A stretch of 64,000 bases of DNA from Artemia franciscana (Eukaryota > Arthropoda > Branchiopoda > Anostraca > Artemiidae): NCBI RefSeq assembly GCF_032884065.1, contig NC_088872.1:38299132-38363131 (forward strand), written 5' to 3'. Below the pieces are notes generated by a model. It was not told where the DNA came from. It saw only the letters and a program-made list of their open reading frames with translations, and made no database searches. The translations under genes were made by a program, and so were the position numbers. This document shows, one piece after another, positions 46,101 to 57,857 of the stretch. The stretch's first letter is position 1. The number at the start of each line of letters is the position of its first letter.

Positions 46101-46940
46101 TGGCATGTATATTAATTTGAAAAATATTATGCTTACTATCACAAATGTGGCACTAAGGTACCAGCATACAGTAGATGCTAGATTGTTGCAGATCGTCTGT
46201 CTCTAGGAGCTCTTTGTTGCACATATCATTTTAAGGTGATCAACAATATTAAAATCTGGAATGCTTTTTGAAAAAAATACTATAGCCTACCTTACAAATT
46301 ACCCCTTTTAGTGACCATGAGAAAAATATAGCATAATGGGAAACACAGTATACAACATATTGATCTTTCAAGTTCACAAAACTAACGTATTATTTCCAAA
46401 ATTCTGAACTCAGGTAAAAAGACAGACTCAGTTCAAGGTGTGAAAACGAATATTGCGATCGAACTGGCTGATGAGCCTCTAGTAACTAAATTGAAACATA
46501 TTCATCTCGATACACTACACTAAAATGTTCTTCATATGTGGACAAATTCACAATTTGGGCTTACCAGGAGGTGAGCATTTAATTCGGAAGGTGCATTTTT
46601 TCTTAAGATATGAAGATTTTGACTTTTCTTTAACTGATGTTTAGAAAATATTCCTGAGCAGCAGGAATAACTTAGTTATCTTTATGTGCAGATATGCTTG
46701 ACTTCGTAAAATTTTGCACAATTTTATCCCATTTTAGATTGACAAAATTGAAGGACCTGCACAGTTGTCAAGGTGAAATCGAAGTATAATATGTTGATCG
46801 ATATGTCAGGAATCAGACAGACCAAACCAATTAATGAGGAACCAGTTAATAGCCTCACTTCTGACGTCGTGATATTTGGCATTTATATTTATTTTCAAAA
46901 ATAAATTTATGCTTACAATCGCGAAGGTAGCAGTAAGATC
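43130..46940 (+). repeat. Array zone 3: diverged units
   Basis: Cores and hairpins A and B still alternate, at roughly 770-800 bp intervals, but with many substitutions. At 43185-43375 an ~80 bp unit (CATCCTTAGATGTGACCCAA, GGTACCAGAGGG) is repeated about three times. No gene is recognised. Confidence 0.7.
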
Positions 46941-49900
46941 CACCATAAAGCAGATATTAGCGTGTGGTACCGCATTAATATCTAAGTCTTTGGCATCCTG
47001 AATTGATTCTGAATTGTTTGATAACCTTAAAATTTAGCGAGTGAGTGAGTGAGGCAATGATCAGAGGATTTGAATTTTTATTTATATTGTTTGCTTTGTC
47101 GCCACCTACTTTCATATCGACGCGAAGGTCTTTCGGCATCGTGAATTGATTCTTGATTGTTTGTTAGCATTACAATTGAGTTCAATTCACATAGCTGACA
47201 GACCTTACCTTCAACTTCGGTGGAATATTCGTTATCTTAAAGCTAAAATAGTTTGATGGAAGAAACAGACTGATAAAAATATAAGGCAGATCAATGAATA
47301 GCAGGAGCTGTAATTCTATGATCGTGATTTTTGGCATATATATTTCTTTTCCATAATATTATGCTCAAAATCACGAATGTAGCAGTTATCTAAAAAATCC
47401 CAATTTCAAGTATTGTACTTTTGAGTGAAGCAAAGAAGAAAGAATTTGAATTTTTATTTATATTGTTCGGTTTGTCACCACCTACTTTTATTTCGACGCG
47501 AAAGTCTTTCGGCATCGTGAATTGATTCTTGATTGTTTGTTATCATTACAATTGAGTTCAATTCACATAGCTGACAGAACTTACCTTCGACTTCGGTGGA
47601 ATTTTTGTTATCTGAAAGCTAAAATAGTTTGATGGAAGAAACAGACTGATAAAAATATCAATGAAAGAGGGCAAATCAATGAATAACAGGAGCTGTATTT
47701 ATATGATCGTGATTTTTGGCATATATATTTCTTTTCCATAATATTATGCTCAAAATTACGAATGTAGCATTTATCTCAAGAAATCTAAATTTCAAGTATT
47801 GAACTTTTGAGTGACGCAATGACCAAAGAATTTGAATTTTTATTTATATTGTTCGGTTTGTCGCCACCTACTTTCGTTTCGACGCCAAGGTCTTTCAGTA
47901 TCGTGAATTGATTCTTGATTGTTTGTTAGCATTACAATTGAGTTCAATTCACATAGTTGGCAGACCTTACCTTCGACTTCGGTGGAATATTCGTTATCTG
48001 AAAGCTAAAATAATTTGATGGACGAAACAGACTGGTAAAAATATAAGGCAGATCAATGAATAGCAGGAGCTGTAATTCTATGATCGTGATTTTTGGCATA
48101 TATATTTCTTTTCCATAATATTATGCTCAAAATTACGAATGTAGCAGTTATCTAAAAAATCCTAATTTCAAGTATTGTACTTTTGAGTGAAGCAAAGACC
48201 AAAGAATTTGAATTTTTATTTATATTGTTCGGTTTGTCGCCACCTACTTTTATTTCGACGCGAAAGTCTTTCGGCATCGTGAATTGATTCTTGATTGTTT
48301 GTTAGCATTACAATTGAGTTCAATTCACATAGCTGACAGAACTTACCTTCGACTTCGGTGGAATTTTTGTTATCTGAAAGCTAAAATAGTTTGATGGAAG
48401 AAACAGACTGATAAAAATATCAGGCAAATCAATGAATAACAGGAGCTGTATTTATATGATCGTGATTTTTGGCATATATATTTCTTTTCCATAATATTAT
48501 GCTCAAAATTACGAATGTAGCATTTATCTCAAGAAATCTAAATTTCAAGTATTGTACTTTTGAGTGACGCAATGACCAAAGAATTTGATTTTTTCTTTAT
48601 ATTGTTTGGTTTGTCGCCACCTACTTTCGTTTCGACGCCAAGGTCTTTCGGTATCGTGAATTGATTCTTGATTGTTTGTTAGCATTACAATTGAGTTCAA
48701 TTCACATAGCTGGCAGACCTTACCTTCGACTTCGGTGGAATATTCGTTATCTTAAAGCTAAAATAGTTTGATGGAAGAAACAGGCTGATAAAAATATCAG
48801 GCAGATCGATGAATAGCAGGAGCTCTATTTCTATAATCGTGATTTTTGGCATATATATTTCTTTTCCATAATATTATGCTTAAAATTACGAATGTAGCAT
48901 TTATCTCAAGAATTCTAAATTTCAAGTATTGTACTGTACTTTTGACTGAGGCAATGACCAGAGAATTCGATTTTTTCTTTATATTGTTCGGTTTGTCGCC
49001 ACCTACTTTCATTTCGACGCGAAGGTCCTTCGGCATCGTGAATTGATTCTTGATTGTTTGTTAGCATTACAATTGAGTTCAATTCCCATAGCTGGCAGAC
49101 CTTACCTTCGACTTAGGTGGAATATTTTTTATCTGAAAGCTAAAATAATTTGATGGAAGAAACAGACTGGTAAAAATATAAGGCAGATCAATGAATAGCA
49201 GGAGCTGTTTTTCTATGATCGTGATTTTTGGCATATATATTTCTTTTCCATAATATTATGCCCAAAAGTACGAATGTAGCAGTTGCCTAAAAAATCCGAA
49301 TTTCAAGAATTGTACTTCTAAGCGACGCAATGACCAAAGAATTTGAATTTTTATTTATATTGTTCGGTTTCTCTACTTTCCTACTACCTGTGAAGGTCTT
49401 TCGGCATCGTGAATTGATTCTTGATTGTTTGTCAGTATTACAATTGAGTTCAATTCACATACCTGACAGACTTTACGCTTGATCAACGCTAGTTTGATCA
49501 AAGAGTCACAGTGATAAAAATGTTCAACTGATATTTGAATAGCAGGCGCGTAGCTATGTTTCTATAATTGGGATTCTTGGCATATATATTTTTTTTTACA
49601 TAATATTATGCTTAAAATTACGAATGTAGTAATTATCTTAAGAATATGAACTTCCAATATTATACTTTTGAGTGAAGCAGTGACCATAGAATTCGAGTTT
49701 GCTATTCGTATTGCTCGGTTCGGCGCCAGCTACTTTCATATCCATGCAGATGTCGTTCGGTATCGTGAATTGATTCTGGATTGTTTGTAAGTACCACATT
49801 TGAGTTGTATTCTCATAATTGACAGGCCTTACGGGTACTTCATTTTAGCTGGTACCGACTCAAGAATTGAAGTTATGTTAAGCATAATGAAATATACCAA

Positions 49901-50400
49901 AATATGATGAAAATAGAATAGTTTAATAACAAAATTATAGAAGCTACAAAATGTTCAATTATAATATAGCTACAATTTAGTTTCCAACCAAGCCGAAGCT
50001 AATTGTCTGATATAAAGATCGTGAAAACTGGTTATTGTCTCATATTCCCGATATAAAATCTCGAGTGTGTACTAGCTAACAAGGAAGTACCACCTTACCC
50101 TCAACTTTAATGGAATATTCGTTATCTGAAGCCAAAATAGTTTTCTCAGTGTCAGAATGTCCTAGTGAAAAAATACCCCACATATCAATGAATAGCAGGC
50201 AAGTAGCTTCATCTCTAGAATCTTGATGTTTGGCATATATATTTGTGTAAACACATATTTATTTTGGCATATATATTTGTTTCCGATTCGACTCCAATTT
50301 TTTTGTTTTCCATACGAAGGTGTTTCAGCATTGTTAATTGAATCTTAATTGTTTGTTAACATTGCAATTGGGTTCAGTTCACATAACTGACAGACTGTGG
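46940..50400 (+). repeat. Array zone 4: ~377 bp tandem units with hairpin C
   Basis: GTGAATTGATTCTTGATTGT or variants recur near 47141, 47517, 47901, 48278, 48655, 49038, 49404 and 49764 (steps of about 360-385 bp), with a diverged ninth copy near 50335. Each unit carries hairpin C, TTCGGTGGAATATT, ATGATCGTGATTTTTGGCAT, TTCTTTTCCATAATATTATG and GTTCGGTTTGTCGCCACCTA. Units alternate between two slightly different variants, suggesting a two-unit (~755 bp) higher-order repeat at 47.1-48.9 kb. Confidence 0.88.
47127..47204. repeat. Hairpin C, representative copy
   Basis: Left arm GGTCTTTCGGCATCGTGAAT then TGATTCTTGATTGT, loop TTGTTAGCATT, right arm ACAATTGAGTTCAATTCACA then TAGCTGACAGACC. The arms are about 33 nt with a few mismatches and G.T wobbles. 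Confidence 0.85.
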
Positions 50401-50699
50401 CCTCAAATTCGGTGGAGTACTCGTTGTGTGAAATTATGTGACGTCTGCGTGTGTGAAGTTGTTGTCATGTGTGCGAAGCTGGTGGTTGCGTGAAGTCGCT
50501 GTGTAAAATTGCGTGCAGTTTTTAATTGTGTTTGAAGTTGTGTGAAGTCTAAAATAATTTGATCACGAATCAGAGTAAAAAAAAAAATCGTTCAGATCGA
50601 TTAAGAACAAGTGACGAGCTTAATTTCTATAATCGGGATTTTTGGCATTTATATTTGTTTTAAATAATACTATGCTTAAACTTGCTTAAAACTGAGAGT

Positions 50700-52526
50700 C
50701 TCCAGGCCAAGGACACCCTAATATAAATAGTAAAATTAGTTTGGGGGTTTAGAACCCCTCAAAAATGAGGGCCATAATTAATATGTTCTTATCCGAGTGG
50801 CTTGAAAACATACGAGTGGATAAGTCCTTTGGACATGAGGTCCACGTATGCCCTGGGGACATATAAGGTTCTTAGAGGACATATAAGGTCCCCCCACAAA
50901 CGTCATGTTTTCCCGAGATTCTTCCAATAGAATTTTGAGACAGTCCTTTTATTCAAAATAGTCCAAAGATTAAATAACTAGACTTTGGGGGTTGATACAA
51001 ACCACCAGAACCTGGGGGCAAGGGTTGTAAGTTATGCTTCTGGGGCATTTAAGGTTCTTATGGAAGGGATGGTTGTATAAACTCTAGATATGGCTCATTT
51101 GGTTAAAACAGGAATTTCTAGTTCCCAATTCTGTTGACGGCATAAAGAAGCTTCATTTCTTAATATAGTTTCAAGTGTTTTTTCATTTAAATCGCCAAAG
51201 TGAGACTCCCGAACAAATCCCATCTTTTACTTAATCTCGTCAATTTTAAATTATCCACAATAATTTTGTATTTTTCTTATTTAATTTAACTGTTTTATTC
51301 TTTTTTTTATTCCACTTTCCCCATATTTTGCAGCCCTCTGAAATAAATTGCTTATACCCGAATATACCCACTGAACTTGTAATTCGGACACTAATTTCAA
51401 TTATAAAGTGCAAATTGCTACATATTGGTTTGACCTTTGGGGGGAGGGGCTGAGAATACAACGATTTTTGGAAAGTTTGGGCTCTAATATTTCAAAGTCC
51501 CCCGGATCCTAAAAACAGCCATCTTTAAAAAAAATTAAGACGGGGGGGGGCTTCCTTGCAATATCTCAAGTGCTGACAGGTGCAAGCAAATAGTATTCTG
51601 TACCTGGCTCTGCAATTAGAGTAAAACTTTTCTTTTGTTTCTCTTTTTGTTTTTAGTATTGTGTTTGTGTGTTTTTGTTTCTTTTCTCTCATATTTTATA
51701 TTTACGCTAATTTGTTTGGCTAACTTATGTTTTTCTTTCATTTTTGCCGCTAGTAAGTTTTTCGGATGTAAAGTCAAAGTATTCAGACTTTAATTATTGT
51801 TTGTGCAAATGTTTTTTTTTTTGCAATTTTCTCTGTCTTATTAAAATTCTTACCCAAGTTTTAGCTCATTTAATTGTCGGTAGGGTTTTTTCCAGCTCAT
51901 TTAATTGTCAGTAAAGTTTCATCCAAGATAAATCATCATACACTAGCAAATATTCGTTAAACCTGCTACTATTTGAATAGGAAAACTAAAGGCCACCTAC
52001 ACTAAAGGCCACTTTGAATAGGAACACTAAAGGCCAGGAACACTAAAGGCCACCACGCGGAAAAATATTGCTGGCATTAAGCAATATTATACAAAAGTAT
52101 TTTTATCTTTTGCTTTTACATGGATCAATGAATCTTTGAAGAAAGTCAGTATCCCTCCAAATGATGAATGCGATATGATACATATCTCACATATTTTTAG
52201 ATAAATTTAATGCACATACTAGTAGAAGACTTGTTTTTTTATTTAATTTCTTACTGTTGTTTTAAATAATGTTGTAAAATTCAGTGCCCCCGTCCTGGAA
52301 ATACTCTTCCCCCATGATAAATTCCTCAATGGAAAGATCCTCTCACGTAACAGAAATAGTAAAAGCATAAGAATTCGTTCTAATCTTTCAACAATTACAA
52401 AACACCCTTCGCTCACTATACTTGCTAGCTGTCTTTCAACAAAATTAACTCTCTATATACTTTCTTTTGCAACTCTTCAATTAATTTACATTTTCACATT
52501 ACGTAGCCCACACTCCCATAGATATC
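50700..52526. other. Non-coding stretch with one dispersed repeat
   Basis: Apart from the repeat at 50940-51120 and T-rich sequence, I see no gene or element. ACTAAAGGCCA is repeated three to four times near 51985-52050. Confidence 0.45.
50940..51120 (+). repeat. Dispersed repeat family (copy 3 of 3)
   Basis: TTCAAAATAGTCCA, GGGGGCAAGGGTTGTAAGTT, GGGGCATTTAAGGTTCTTAT and GGAAGGGATGGTTGTATAAA match the order seen at 14215-14430 and 27240-27420. Confidence 0.6.
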
Positions 52527-54243
52527 AAACAGTTCGTGGTAACGAACTGTAGTAAGGAGCGACCCGGCTCAATAGTAAACGAAAGTCTAAAAAATGGAAT
52601 TTGGTGCTAAAAGATACATCAAAAGAATCGAATTTTTATGCTGATTTTAAATATATAAGTTTCATCAAATTTAGTCTTTGTCATCAAAAGTTACGAGCCT
52701 GAGAAAATTCGCCTTATTTTGGAAAATAGGGGAAACACCCCCTAAAAGTCATAGGATCTTAACGAAAATCACACCATGGCATTCAGCGTATCAGAGAACC
52801 CTATAGAAGAAATTTCAAGGTCCAATCTACAAAAATGTCGAATTTCGTATTTTTTGCCAGAAGACAGATCACGGGTGCGTGTTTATTTGTTTGTTTTTTT
52901 TCCAGGGGTCATCGTATCGACCAAGTAGTCCTACAGTGTTGCAAGAGGGCTTATTCTAACGGAAATGAAAACTTCTAGTGCCCTTTTTAAGTGACCAAAA
53001 AAATTGGAGGGTACCTAGGCCCCCTCCCACGCTCTTTTTTCCCAGAGTCAACGGATCAAAATTTTGAGATAACCATTTTGTTCCGCATAGTCGAAAACCC
53101 CAATAACTATGTCTTTGGGGATGACTTACTCCCCCACAGTCCCTGAGGTAGGGGCTGCAAGTTACAAACTTTGACCAATGTTTACAAACAGTAATGGTTA
53201 TTGGGAAGTGTACCGACGTTTTCAGGGGGATTTTTTGGTTTGGGTGTGGAGTTGATGGGAGGGGACTATGTGGGAGGATCTTTTCTTGGAGGAATATTTC
53301 ATGGGGGAAGCGAAATTCAATGAAAAGGCCGCCGGATTTTCTAGCATTACTATTAAAAAAAAAACAATGAAAATATAAACATGAAAAAGCTTTTTCAATT
53401 GAAAGTAAGGAGTAGCATTAAAACTTAAAACGAACAGAAATTATTACGCATATGAGGGGTTCTAAAAATACTTTAGCATAAAGATCAAGGTATTCAGGAG
53501 GAGATAAATAATTCGCTTTTTATGCTAAAGTATTTTTAGTAATTTCAACTATTTATTCTACGGCCTTTTTGGTTCAGGGGTCATTCTTAAAGAATTGGGA
53601 CAAAACTTAAGATTTAGTGTGAAGAGCGAGGTATTAATGAGGGGACAAACCCCTTCATATATATAATTAAAAATATAAGAATATAAAAGTTTGTTACGTA
53701 AGTTAATTCTTAAGTTACGTATATTTTTTACTAATGAAAACGTTCGTTAAAAATTAAAAGTTCTTGTTGCCTTTTTAAGTAACCGAAAAATTGGAGGACA
53801 ACTAGGCCTCCTTCCCCACCCCTTATTTCTCAAAATCGTCTGATCAAAACTAAGAGAAGGCCATTTAGTCAAAAAAAGAATTAATATGCAAATTTCATTT
53901 TAATAATTTATGTACGGAGAGCCAAAATCAAACATGCATTAATTCAAAAACGTTCAGAAATTAAATTAAAAAAAACTAGTTTTTTTAACTGAAAGTAAGG
54001 AGCGACATTAAGACTTAAAATGAACAGAAGTTACTCCATATATTAAATGAGTTGTCCCCTCCACAATCCCTCGCTCTTTGCGCTAAAGTTTGACTCTTTG
54101 CCACAATTCTACTTCTTAAAACAATTAAAAAATTAGCATAAAGAGCGAGGGATCGCCGAGGGGACAACCCATTTCATATAAGTTTTAAGTTTTAATGTCG
54201 CTCCTTACTTTCAGTTAAAAAACTAGTTTTTTTAAAATTTAAT
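52527..54243 (+). repeat. Interspersed 1.7 kb repeat with terminal foldback, copy 2
   Basis: The opposite-strand equivalent of 5345-7030. It runs from AACAGTTCGTGG (52529) to the foldback at about 53960-54243, whose arms contain AACTGAAAGTAAGGAGCGAC and GTCGCTCCTTACTTTCAGTT. The two copies differ by many substitutions and small indels. No frame is shared between them. Confidence 0.75.
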
Positions 54244-54499
54244 TCCCAGACAAGGGCAAAAGTAAGTTGTGCCCGATTGTCATGCATAGAAAATCCAGGG
54301 GGGCTAAAAGCGTCCAGGGGGGTTAAAAGCATCCAGGGGGGTTAAAGGTTTGACCCCTTCCCCTGAAATGTTTATCCCACTTGTAAAAAAGTAAAAAAAA
54401 TGCATTAAAAAATTTTGCTGATGTGTTTCCTACCTTTTTTTGTATATCCCTCCCGAGAAAAAAACCCTCTCACGAAAAAAAGGCCTGGATAAGATGTAA

Positions 54500-55175
54500 T
54501 TTTAAGCTCATTACTGAACCTATAGAAACTGATTCCCTCCAAACTCAAAACCCATTCCTCCATTTACTATCCTAAACACAACATTGTTCAATATATTAAA
54601 AATATGTTAATGTTAATTGTTCGACATTTCTCTATAATTCTTACAAGTTTTAGAGCTTTAAAGCTTAAGTTTTAATTAGCACTTAGATTTTATTTTAACA
54701 AATTAAGAAGCAATCCTTTAACTTCGCAAAAATTAACGCGAAATATTGTAAGTTTGAGTAACCAACTTGATTGGGGTTATTCAAAAGGTGCTACGTCACA
54801 CATCTACAGTTCAATCAGTTAGACTTAGTTTTAAAGACTTAGTTTTTAAACTTCGAAAAATGCTGATTCGATTGGAAATTGAAAGGGTTAGTGCCCTTTT
54901 TAATAGTCAAAAGTGGATTTAGGATAGTGAATGGAGTTAGGACATTACTGAACTTATAGACACTGATTCCCTCTAAACTCAAAACCCATTCCTCCATTCA
55001 CTATCCTTAACAAAACATTGTTCAAGGCTTCTAAAAGCTATACCTTTACCTCACAGGTAAAGGCTTATTAAACGAATAGGCTACCCCAAAAGGTTTGGGG
55101 TAACCAACTTGATTGGGGTTATTCAAAAGGTGCTACGTCACACATCTACTGTTAAATCAGTTAGACTTAATGTCT
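54500..55175. repeat. Duplicated blocks flanking TE copy 2
   Basis: CTCAAAACCCATTCCTCCAT occurs near 54548 and 54976, and AACTTGATTGGGGTTATTCA near 54762 and 55104, each within a longer match of 80-90 bp. A ~340-430 bp segment was duplicated and then diverged. Confidence 0.75.
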
Positions 55176-57702
55176 TCAATCAGTTTTTCCATCAACATTT
55201 CTGTATTTTAATATGTTCCCAAAATGAACAGAAGTTTTTGTTTTGTTTTTTCTCTAAAAGGGGGTATAATTCATTTGCTCCAGAGAAGAAATTGTTAGTA
55301 CTTTCTGATATAAAGATTATTTCTAATAAAAGCGATTCTTATATCAAAGCTATTTTTCCTTATCTTTAAATTAAAAAATAATTATTCGTTGATAATCAAA
55401 ATTCTAGAAAGCTTAAGCAAATAATTCAGTACTTTCCTATTTTTGAGCTGATTGTATGTTTTTTGTTTTTTTTTTTCAATTACGCTATAGCTGCTTTCCT
55501 GGAGAAGAAAAATTGTTAGGATTTGAAATTTTAATATTAAAACTTGCTTTCTTATCTTTTAAGTATGATAAAAATTAACTGCTCATTAACAATAATAATT
55601 TTTTTTTTGAAATTCTGTCTTTTATTTCAATTCACCTTCTTTTGTTTTACTTGGTTCTAAATTAAGAAAAAGTATTTTCTCAAAATGTTCCTTTTTCGCG
55701 TAAATTTTTTGATTCACTGGTTGAGATAGCTAAGAAATAGACATAACTTTAGAAGCGAAATTTTATCCCGAATCAAAATACAACATTCATTTCCGTTGGA
55801 GAGTTAGCTAAAATCCACCCGACCCCCAAATGGTTAAATATATATACCCTGAATTGTATATTTGAGGTGAATTTCCCAATACTCACTCTTTTCTTAAAAT
55901 TGATTTAACGATTTGTCAAAACAATGGAAATCCATTTCCTTATATTTTTTAAGGTATATATTTGTCTATTAGAGGGAGGGGAGGTAGAAGAGTAACATCG
56001 CAACTGAAATTAATATGAAATTTTGATTCAGGGTAAAATTCTGATTCTAAAGGCATGTCTAAAGGTAGAGAGAGAAAGATGGGTTTATTAATATAAATAA
56101 ACAAAACAAGCAAAGGTCCGAAGCAAAGCTTGTTCGGGCTTACAATCCCAGTACACATACAAATAAATACAACACGAAAAAGGAGAGGAAAATAAGAAAA
56201 GAAAAGAAAACTAAAAGAAAAAAGAAAAGAAAAGAAAAAGAAATAAAATATTCAATTACCCTGAATTTCGATCGATACGGGATTACTCTTCAAAAAGACA
56301 AAACAAAAAGACACTAAAACCACTTGACCAATATTGCTTAAAACAAAACCAACATCTTAAAAGGTAAAAGGTATAGTACTGGTTATTGAGCTATCTCAAT
56401 ACCCAGTGAATCGCAATACTGACCCCTTTCGGAGTCATAATTCTTTTTCTCAAAAGAAGAAATTTTTTGGATCTGAAGAAGTTGATATCAGAATTGTGTT
56501 TTTTTATTATCTTCCAGTTAGAAAAAAGAAAATCGCCAACAACAATATAAATTACCATTTGGCTGCTAGAGCTCGACGAAATTACAAAGATTGAAACTTG
56601 ACTCACATTCTTAAGGGCAAGAACATGGATGTCACAAATACAACCTAAAACCTAATTGAGTCTTTTCTGAAGTAATTGTGAAATTTAGCCCTTTGTAGCT
56701 AAAAATTACTAGAATTCCACAAAAACCCAAAATTTAAATTTAACTTACATTTTGTTAGAACCAAAACAGTGAAAGTCGAAATTGTAACTGAGCTTTTTAG
56801 AACGGTGGTTAAGTTTTTATACTAGAAATCCTAAGCTCCTTTGGTCACCTGATTCACATTCGAATATGGCGCTATAAAATATTTTATGGCTAAAGTTTTC
56901 TAGCGTCGCTCTATTAACTAGTGTAGGTTTAAAGTTTAGAACGGGTTTACAGTAATCATTAATTGGACAGTATTCTAAGCTAATTAAATAATTATAGTAT
57001 TGATCTCCTTGATTATCTTAGCATATTGGCTTATAAATAAGAGAGGGTTTGTTTCATTTTATTGGGAAGCCCTGATATACGGAACAAAACCAAAGGGGTG
57101 GTTCACACTTCTTTGAAAATGAATTAGAGAGCTAGAATGATCCCTCTTGTGTTAGCCAAGTTTGACGAGGCATTGAGGCATGACGAGACATTGTTTCATT
57201 TTGGTATTCATATGTTTAATGGCCATCGTCCCCAATATTAAATACACAGCAAGACTGTTAAGTTTTATATTCCTATTCTGTATAGGAAGTCCTGTAAAGG
57301 TGATTTCAAGTTCCAATCTTCAACCCCCCCCCCCGCAAAAAACTATCTCTCTTGAAATTGGATAACGGCTGCAGTACGTGAACACGGTTATACAATACAG
57401 CCAAGTCAATATTTACGAGGAGAGAGGGAAGGGGAGATTAGGCCTGGCTCATCAAATATCCAGAACTTTGGGGTCCTCCGCCTATTTTTTTAGATTTTCT
57501 CAAAATTATGAATTTTTGAGGGTAGTATCTCATTTTTATTATTACGACATCGAAAGGTCTCGGTAAATAAGCAAAACTAATTTGTTAAAAATATAGCAAT
57601 GATTTGCATAAAATTCAAATTTATTATTTTTATTCTCCCTTATTTTGAAAGTGTGATACGGCACTTTTGAATTCTAATTTTAACTACTTTGAAATTTTTC
57701 AG
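55176..57702. other. Non-coding stretch
   Basis: AT-rich, with a purine-rich AAAAGAAAAG-type tract near 56180-56245. No convincing exon or element. Confidence 0.4.
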
Positions 57703-57857
57703 GGAAGATTTGTGCTTAGTATCGGAAAAGCTGGTGGAATTCTGAATTTGGGTGATATCATAGACCAAGTTGTCAAGCAAAACATCAAAAACGGCAACGT
57801 CAATGAGGCTGCAACGCTGCTGAAAGAAAATGGAAAATATGCCGAAATTGTACAACT
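57703..57857 (+). CDS. Orphan exon-like block, unrecognised protein
   Basis: A 155 bp open block bounded by TTTGAAATTTTTCAG and CAACT|GTAAGT, both good splice signals. It encodes 51 residues starting GRFVLSIGKAGGILNLGDII and containing NGNVNEAATLLKENGKYAEI, which looks like paired amphipathic helices of the kind found in PPR/TPR-type solenoids. The exon is phase 0 at the start and leaves two bases over at the end. Its base composition is clearly less AT-rich than the flanks. I do not recognise the family. No neighbouring exon of the same gene is evident in the window. Confidence 0.55.

Larger units (their letters stand above)
31900..50700 (+). repeat. ~19 kb array of related repeat units with a ~70 bp shared core
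   Basis: A core of the form ATCGTGAT.TTTGGCATAT...TATTTT..AAGATAT.ATGCTTAA.AT..CGAA..TAGCA recurs about 33 times. The ATGCTTA part falls near 32113, 32263, 32594, 32863, 33146, 33406, 34985, 35250, 35668, 36146, 36410, 37225, 37505, 38501, 39395, 40468, 40770, 41250, 42282, 42796, 43820, 44566, 45340, 46126, 46900, 47370, 47745, 48122, 48500, 48876, 49257, 49610 and 50670. Organisation changes along the array: short hairpin-less units on the left, ~2.0-2.2 kb composite units in the middle, a diverged zone, then a regular 377 bp tandem array. It has no conserved reading frame. A Helitron interrupts it at 33664-34981. Confidence 0.85.

Noticed and set aside
31900..50700. Regularly repeated palindromic sequences reminiscent of a CRISPR array
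   Set aside because: Unit sizes are 150-2200 bp, spacers are themselves related to one another, and the context is an animal genome. This is a satellite/transposon-type array.
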